Of a stretch of DNA of 64,000 nt, positions 57,004 through 64,000 are shown one piece after another. Position 1 is the first letter of the stretch. Every line of letters starts with the position of its first letter. The notes beneath the pieces were generated by a model, which saw only the letters and a program-made list of their open reading frames with translations, was not told where the DNA came from and searched no databases. Origin of the DNA: Adineta steineri (lineage: Eukaryota; Rotifera; Eurotatoria; Adinetida; Adinetidae). The translations under genes were made by a program, and so were the position numbers. The stretch lies in assembly GCA_905250115.1 (NCBI GenBank), contig CAJNOI010000119.1, forward strand, positions 213,346 through 277,345. Direction: 5' to 3'.

Positions 57004-58493
57004 TCATTTATTTCAAGCTTATTCGATCTCAGAAACGTGTATACGATGCTTTTCGAGCACAAGGTGTTCCAGGTGAACCGTTTATTCCACTTGTTGGTCA
57101 ACTTTGGCACATGAATGAGGCTAATAAAATAGGTAGAGGTATGGATTATATTGTGGATCTCGTACAAAAACATGGCTCCTACTTTCTATTTGGTTTTGGT
57201 CCATTAACTCGAATGATACTTGTTGAACCAGAACTTATATCCGACGTTTTAGGTCGTTCAAACACTGCGAATTATGAAAAACCACCTGATCTGATAAATA
57301 TTGTTAAACCAATTCTTGGAATCCATAATCTTTTAGTTAGCGAAGGAGATGAACATGATCGCGCGCGCAAAATGCTCAATCCTGCCTTTCATTTTGTTAA
57401 TCTTCGTTCAATGGTGCCAATTATGTCAAACGAAACGGTTAAGGCCATCGATTCTCTTCTTTCGCTTGCATTATCAACAAACGAAGTAAATTTGGAAATA
57501 CAAATGAATAGCTTAACTCTTTCCATCATTGCATCGAGTGCTTTTGGTCAAGGTTTTGAAACTACACCACATGCTAAAGAGAGCATATGCACAACATTTA
57601 ATAAAGTAAAAGATGTAATTGAATATCGAACATTACATATGATCAATCAGATCAAATTCCTAGCAGAATTGCCATTCTGGGGTAAGAAAATTGTCGATGA
57701 TGGAGCAAAGAAAGTCAATGATTTTGTTGATCAGGCAATTGCTGATCGACGAAGTGGAAAATCAACTAGTTTATGTGCTGGTCAAGATATCCTCGATCTT
57801 CTTTTAAATGCTGTTGATGATAAGGGTGAATCATTTTCTGATCAACAGATAAGAGACGAAGCACTAACCTTTGTCCTTGCTGGTCATGAGACTACTGGAA
57901 ATTTAATGACTTGGACACTCTACTTATTAATGACACATGCTGAAGTGTTAGAAGCGTGTCGCGAAGAAGTTGATCGTATTTTACCCAACGGAACGATTCC
58001 TGATTTTGAACATATGGCTGATCTTCAGGTAATTGAAGCTGTTCTCTATGAAAGCCTTCGGCTCTATCCACCTGCTGCATTTATTGTTCGTCAATGCATC
58101 AAAGAACATACAATTGGCGGTACTAATGATAAATCTTCGATTTTTATTCCTGTTGGCGCTATGATTGTAATTCATAACTATACCCTACATCGACGAGAGG
58201 ACTATTGGTCTTGTCCACTCGAATTTGATTATAAACGATGGATGCGTGATCCAGTATCTGGACTAAAACCAAAACTTACTCATCCATATGCTTATCTTCC
58301 ATTTGCATCAGGCACGAGAAATTGTATTGGACAGAACTTTGCAATACTCGAAGCAAAAGTGATGTTTGCGATGCTTGTACAACGGTGTAACTTTAAGTTA
58401 GTACCTGGACAACAAATTGTTCCTGAAATGAAAGGTATAACGATGAAAACTAAATATGGTTTGTTTGCATATGTAGAAAAAAGAGAAATCTAA

Positions 58494-59190
58494 ATTGTTC
58501 TATTCAAAATGTCATAACTGTTACTGCAATTAATTCTATTCTCTTCACTTCTTTTTTAATTATTTATCTTAAATATTCATAAGTTGTCATTAGACAAAAT
58601 AAATATACTTTCGGCGAACGTTTTTGTACTTTATTAGTTTTATTTTTCATTTAAATCTTTACTTTTCAATGAACTACATCAAAAGTTCATTAATATTTCT
58701 TACATGTTTATTAACATGAAGAGAGGAAATAAATTATAACTTTATTTGATTAAAAGGTGAGTTAAACTAATCATTGTTCGTATTTGTTTTCTTCTATTAA
58801 AACAAGTGTTCTCATTCCTTTACTATTTTTGATGTTAAATTATAAGCAAAGATGATCCTCTCTATACAACAACATCTGATCGAATGATTTTTTTGCTAAA
58901 TTCTCATGACGTCACATGTATAAATAGCCAGAATTTAATGACAAATATATTTTTATGCTCATATCATGCATAAATCCATAATGACCGTTTTTTTCTTCAT
59001 AGAATTTAATGAGCATAAAGACATTTGACTCTATAAATGCATTAAAACATTCATTTAAACAATTTTGTTATATTACTAATCTATCATTAAATAAAGTTAT
59101 CCGCAATGGAAAAAGAAATCTGACGAAGCAAATAATATTTTCTTTGCATTATTCTTTGTAGATTATCGAGTCATATCAAATATCGAAAAA
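58494..59190. other. Intergenic, block B copy of 45436-46130
   Basis: Non-coding. It has the same CRE-like and TATA-like words as block A. Confidence 0.45.
58907..58926 (+). promoter_or_regulatory. CRE-like TGACGTCA and TATAAATA, receptor promoter B
   Basis: Identical to 45847-45866, about 265 bases before the receptor start. Confidence 0.45.
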
Positions 59191-60202
59191 ATGACATCGT
59201 TATCATATATTGCTGATCAGATAACATTATATTTTGGATATTTTCTTCTTCTCATAGGTATCACTGGCAATGGAATGAATATTCTTATTTTCCTAAGTAT
59301 TCGTACTTATCGCACCACTCCTTGCACATTTTACTTTCTTATTTGTTCAATACTCAATCTAGCTTATATATCAATCACTCTCATGACTCGTATTATGAGT
59401 ATAGGTTATGGAATCGACTTCACTCATACATCAATAGTTTGGTGTAAATTAAAACAATTTTTTGTTGTTTCACTTAGTTTAATTAGTGTAACATGTTCAT
59501 GTATGGCAACAATCGATCAATTTTTAGTTACATCAAAGAATGCTAATCTTCGTCGATATAGTAATATGAAATTGACATATCGAATTACTTTGATTTCCAT
59601 TATAATCTGGTGTGTTCATGCAATTCCTGTTCTTGTCTTTCGTGATATAATACCGACTAGTAATACATGTGTAAACATCAACACTATCTATGCCATTTAT
59701 ATACCTCTATATCTTATTGGTCTCTTCTGTGGCATCCCAGTTTTAATTGTAATCATATTTGGGTATTTGGCTTATCGAAATATTCGTCAAATACGAGTTC
59801 TTCTTGATCAACATGCTGATCGACAAATAACAAAGATGACTATTATTCAAGTATTATTTATTATTATTTTTATGGTTCCATTTGGTATTTACACTACTTA
59901 CAGTTCAATAACATCAAATGTTTCTAAAAGTGCAGATCGATTATTGAAAGAATACTTTGCTTCAGTAATCATTTTAACACTAACAAGTTTTTACTTTGCC
60001 GTATGCTCGTTTATTTTTGTTATGAATATAGATTTTCTTTATGAATTATTTATTTTAGGGAAGTTGTTATATGTTTATGATTTCATCAAAACGTTTTCGG
60101 CAAGCTGTATTAGCCCGAATATTGTGGTGCAAAAGAACACATCGAGTTAATCCATTGCATTTAATTACAATTGGAAGAGTAATATTACCATACAATACAT
60201 AA
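59191..60202 (+). CDS. Rhodopsin-type 7TM receptor with a cryptic 58-base intron, copy B
   Basis: Exons 59191-60000 and 60059-60202, 317 residues. It has the same splice sites (GTATGC ... TTTTAG) and the same restored SSRRFRQAVLARI tail as copy A. Differences from A are scattered conservative changes, for example Arg for Gln after NIRQI and Leu for Phe in TM4. The reading frame is intact, and TIDQFL replaces DRY, as in A. Confidence 0.78.
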
Positions 60203-60840
60203 TTAATTCTACACATTTTATGTTCTTAAAATACCTTTTTTTCTGTTATCATCTCGTGCATTATTCCATTCATGAATTAAAATTGTTGTTTTGTAATGTT
60301 TTTGTCAGGAAATGAAAAATATATGTTTAAATGATCTAGAAGAGAATCAACTTTTGCTAAGTAATTATTTATGCACAAATGTAACTCAACAAAAGAAAAA
60401 TTTGTTCTCACAGTATAAAGTGTTATTTATTAATAAAACATTTAAAGTAATTATGGTGTGTTCAGAGAATTAACGATGTGGGTAATGAATGAGAAGAATC
60501 TGTACTTATAGCCACATCATTGTCTCGCAAATATATTTCATTCGCTCTACGACCATTTCAATCCCTGTGATATCAACTGCATAATAAATGATAGTAAAAA
60601 TGATTTGATGCATGTTTTTAAAGGCATATTTCTTCAGTAATTTATCGAAAGTATGATATTATTAGTTTATACTCACATGACTATTTAAAAACTTACGAAA
60701 TAATACATTTTTTTTTGGTTGTAAAGATGTTTCATTTTATTAGCTTAATCTATTCAATGTAATCGAAAAACTTTCTTTATAAGTCTATCATTAACATAAA
60801 TGATTAGATAAATCCTGAGATATTTTTTTTTTATTAAACT
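60203..60840. other. Convergent intergenic spacer, block B
   Basis: Copy of 47143-47778. No gene seen. Confidence 0.5.
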
Positions 60841-62284
60841 TTAACAATTCTTTTTATCTGATGATGATGAACAATCATCATCATCATCAGTATCACTAAT
60901 TTCATGTAAAGTCACTTTCCAAGAAAAATGTTTTTCTTCAAAATTTAATTCAAGATTATCTTCATCAAGTTCATATTCAATAGTATGTTTCATAGCTTCT
61001 ACTAATGAATCTAACCATTTTGTTTGACATTCTGTTTGTATCCATAAACAATAATCATTTAAATAAAGTGTATTCAATAAATATCGATGTTCTTCATCCA
61101 AAAATAAACGTCTCATTTGAAGTAAACATTGAAGTATTGTAGATTTTCCCATTGAAAATATTTCTATAACATCAAGTAAACATTTTTTTGCAAGTTTAAA
61201 TGAACGAATAAGTGGATAGATTAAAGTTCGACGACAACATGCTATTAGAACAGATGGGAGATCAGTAAATGTATCAAACCATGACAATGTTGATGATAAT
61301 TTATGAATATTCCATGAAGATTCACAACATGGTTCACCTCTATGAAGAAAAAAAAATATATGTTTTTGTATTATATGTAAGTTTTACTTACTGTGTAATT
61401 CGTTGATCATAAACAAATGCATAAAGTAAATCAATAAGTCCTAAATAAATTGATATTTGATCATCAATGAATAATTGTTTATATTTAAGATTTTTTAAAT
61501 CATCTCGATCTTGTTCATCTAATTGATCTTCTAAAATTAATTTATAATCGAATATTGCTTCATCATTTAATTCATATTTATCAGCTAGATAATGTTCAGA
61601 ATTAAAATCGGTTTGTTCTTGTTCTAAACGACATGAACGAATCGATGATGTTGGAAGTGTATCTGGTGATTGATTATCAAATATTAAACAATATTCAGAA
61701 TCAAAAGTTGTAAATAAATCTTTATATTGATGATTAAAACCGTATGAATATGAAGATATTAAATTTTCTTTTGGTTGATCTAAAAATAAATAGATAAGAA
61801 ATAAAAAGAATAAGACTTTAATATTTAATATACCATCAATTTCAAGTTGTCTCATTTGATTCCATAATGGTTCATCTTCATCCTCCTCCTCATCTTCTTC
61901 GTCTTCTTCTTCATTTGTTAAATCGTTATCAATTTCTTCAATTTTATTTGATGATACTTTTGCTTTTTTATTCAATAATGTCGTCAACATATCAAGATTT
62001 TCGAACTGTTCATTTTTTGTTTCTTTTTCATATGTAAAACAAAATGAAGATGTATCAATATCATATTTATAATTAGATGCATCTTTATCAATTACACGAC
62101 CAGGTAAATATAGATGAAGATAATACGGTTTACAAGCAAAATAGAATTCATTTGGTGAAGGTAAATCAATTTCGATACCGTTATTTTCTTCATTTGATGA
62201 GGATGAGAATTTAACATATGGACATCGAATTGTAATTAATAATTGTGTTGAAGTTTGAGTTAATGAAAAACGAGGAATTAACAT
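60841..62284 (-). CDS. SHQ1: SHQ1-like H/ACA RNP assembly factor, copy B
   Basis: Exons complement(60841-61339, 61392-61779, 61834-62284), 445 residues. It is one Ser shorter than copy A in the acidic/Ser tail and shifted by one Asp/Glu-type change in the acidic linker (NEEEDEEDEEEDEDE). All splice sites are conserved. The intron 1 sequence stays open by chance in this copy, so an unspliced reading would wrongly fuse exons 1 and 2. The block A copy shows the intron is real, because a stop interrupts it there. The start is MLIPRF. An in-frame ATG eight codons upstream is absent from A. Confidence 0.87.
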
Positions 62285-63358
62285 CGTGTCTTTTTTTTCT
62301 TCTATCAAAATGATCTATTTCGATATTTTGATTAAGAATTGGTCATATTATATTGGAAGGATGGTAATGGATATTAGATGGACTTAATGATAGAGGGCGT
62401 CGTTGATCGAGAAGCTCTTTCTTAAATATTGAATTTCGATTAATGAAAGAATAACTTAGTAATATAGATCATGGTGGTAATCACGATGTGATATTGAATT
62501 GATTGTGAAGAGTAACAATATTTATATTATAATGAATTGTTCTAAATTACTAAATTCTTTCAAAAATATACAGAAGTCAAGTTTTTTGTTAGTTTAAATC
62601 AACGGTTCTAGAGTTAGCAAATAGCGCGTAATAGTTCATAAAAGATAAATTTTCTCTCTTTGAAATAATTTATTTTTTCGTTATATTATAAATCAATGAT
62701 CATTATTGTTTATAGTTCTGGCCTTACTTGATGAATCAGTATTTTCGATCGTCACCATCGATTCAAATGAATCTTACATAAAACATAGATTAATTGTTTA
62801 CGAAATCGTTCGGATGCACAAATATATATATAAAAAGAACTCTAGATTAATATATAAATTATTTTGAATCTTACAGCAAAATAAGTATAGTAACTAAGAA
62901 GAGTAATATACACAGTAAATTGAAAGATTTAGAATTGTTCGTCGTTTGTAAATATTGATCGATTAATTATTGAATTTCTTCGATAGTTTAAGATCATTTT
63001 TTAAGTACTGATAGAGCAAAAAGTTTTCTGTTCTTATATATAAGTTTTAATGTCATGTAGAAAATAAAATTAGCTTACGATATATTCCATATTAATAATT
63101 ATTAGTAAACGTTTCATTGCATTTCAAATCTATAACTCAAAAGTAACTGCTGAGTTCTGACATTAGAAAACAAAATTGTCACGCAAATGAAAAACAATTT
63201 ATTTTTAGAAACTATTGTTTTGATTATTAACCATGTATTATAATACTACTTCTATCGATTATACACAAGAAAGAGTAATTTGTTAATTAAAATAATATAT
63301 AATCTACATGATAGTCTTATTTATTTATTTTTATTGACAATATTCAAAGTTTTATTAA
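62285..63358. other. Intergenic, block B copy of 49224-50393
   Basis: Non-coding, with the ~95-base deletion near 63325 relative to block A. Nothing else is seen. Confidence 0.5.
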
Positions 63359-64000
63359 TTAAAATTTTCGAGCAACAAGATAACATCGATCATGATTTTC
63401 ATCATTAAGATTTGTTAAGCGTTTTGAATCATAATTCATATATATAAGTTCATCAAGTATATTGAATTGTTGTTGTTTAAAACATTTTAATGAGATAAGA
63501 TTTGTTGCTTCTGCAAATGCACCAACAATTTCTAACTCTTTAGCATATTCAATACTTTTTTCTATAAGACTTGATGCAAGCCCATGACCACGTGCACGTT
63601 TATCGACACTTATAATAAATACATGAAGTAGAGTATCAGCATTTAATTTATCAAAAATATTTAAATTTTTATGTACATCAGCAAAAAGTTGAAACAGAAA
63701 ACCAAGTTTTTCATCAGATTGAATTGTTTCATTTCGTTGATTTTTATGTTTAATTTCATTGAGACAAATTCCAACTATTTGATTTGTCTCTGTATTGAAA
63801 GCAACAAATGAACATTGATCTTGTAAACAGCCAGTAATAATATTTTTAGCAAATTCTAATGTTTCAGTTATTTGAAGACATTTTGTAATTGGTTCATCTT
63901 TAAAAAATGAATTTAATAATAATGATAAAACTTGATCATGATCATTTTCATGTAATAAGCGAATATTAAATGTTAATGATGATGACATTTGTTTCGATAC
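63359..64000 (-). CDS. GNAT-family N-acetyltransferase, copy 3, 5' end beyond window
   Basis: The frame is open to the last base of the window. The final codons read V-S-K-Q before Met, as in copies 1 and 2, so the true start (MSL) should lie nine bases outside. The acetyl-CoA motif is RGHGLASSLIE, with Ser where the others have Arg. The C-terminus is VARKF. The central loop is as in copy 2. Confidence 0.83.
   Translation of the reverse strand, partial: VSKQMSSSLTFNIRLLHENDHDQVLSLLLNSFFKDEPITKCLQITETLEFAKNIITGCLQDQCSFVAFNTETNQIVGICLNEIKHKNQRNETIQSDEKLGFLFQLFADVHKNLNIFDKLNADTLLHVFIISVDKRARGHGLASSLIEKSIEYAKELEIVGAFAEATNLISLKCFKQQQFNILDELIYMNYDSKRLTNLNDENHDRCYLVARKF

Larger units (their letters stand above)
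55796..58493 (+). pseudogene. Cytochrome P450, copy B, split by a 1.14 kb insertion
   Basis: The 5' part (55796-55861) gives the ATG and the 22-residue membrane anchor. The reading frame then runs into the insert and stops at TAG (55865-55867). The 3' part resumes at 57004 and stays fully open to 58493, with AGHETT, ESLR and the FASGTRNCIG haem loop intact. From the internal Met at 57111 (Met55 of copy A) a 460-residue protein could be made, but it would lack the ER anchor and the proline-rich hinge. Splicing out the insert would need sites I do not see. Otherwise only a few substitutions separate it from copy A. The insertion is therefore recent. Confidence 0.8.
52685..64000. repeat. Block B of the direct duplication
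   Basis: Same gene order and strand as 40750-51044. It starts abruptly at the gap and runs off the window. See the block A entry for offsets. Confidence 0.9.

Noticed and set aside
61780-61833. SHQ1 copy B exons 1 and 2 read as one continuous exon
   Set aside because: The intron happens to be open in this copy, but block A has a stop there, and splice sites are conserved in both.
1-64000. tRNA, rRNA and other RNA genes
   Set aside because: I found no convincing cloverleaf or rRNA core by eye. A covariance-model scan would be decisive.

Overview
The window looks like nuclear DNA of a bdelloid rotifer (Adineta/Rotaria type). It is AT-rich, its genes are split by many 45-100 bp GT-AG introns, and it carries intron-poor rhodopsin-type receptors, an F-box gene and several animal housekeeping genes. 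Dense short transposon relics and duplicated blocks on one scaffold also fit. The assignment rests on gene style and families recognised by eye, not on a database search.

Layout, 0-21 kb: a decayed receptor (-), an SDR dehydrogenase (+), a six-exon type I membrane protein with a Thr-rich stalk (-), a truncated cullin-1-like gene (-), a GNAT acetyltransferase (+), a 19-exon NOSTRIN-like F-BAR/SH3 gene (+) and an F-box gene (-). 21-30 kb: two TIR elements, a 7TM receptor (+) and a paralogue of the type I membrane protein (+) that runs into a 100-N gap. 30-39 kb: a pogo/Tigger-type transposase gene with seven introns (-), and a RING/B-box/coiled-coil gene ending in one-exon-per-repeat LRRs (-). 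39-64 kb: a rearranged region. A copied fragment of the NOSTRIN 3' end plus half of the F-box gene abuts a copy of the RING gene's promoter and first exon. It is followed by P450, 7TM receptor, SHQ1 and GNAT genes. This whole 11-13 kb block appears again after a second 100-N gap.

The most interesting signal is a family of short palindromes built from TGTGGG-like DNA (consensus arm close to CTTGAGGGTGTGGGTGT), about ten copies. They sit exactly at several rearrangement junctions. One junction joins the promoter and RING exon of the RING/LRR gene to the last two (SH3-coding) exons of the NOSTRIN-like gene. The splice phases match, so the minus strand encodes a new 176-residue RING-SH3 protein, and the palindrome lies inside the new intron. 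The chimera is open in both copies of the duplicated block. The reported telomere repeat of Adineta vaga is TGTGGG (from memory), so the palindromes may reflect telomere-like end healing or a mobile hairpin that shuffles exons.

Cautions: both N runs are exactly 100 bases, the usual placeholder for a gap of unknown size, and one lies at the edge of the duplicated block. The 'tandem' copy could therefore be the other haplotype scaffolded in line. Exon boundaries were read by hand from splice consensus and reading phase.
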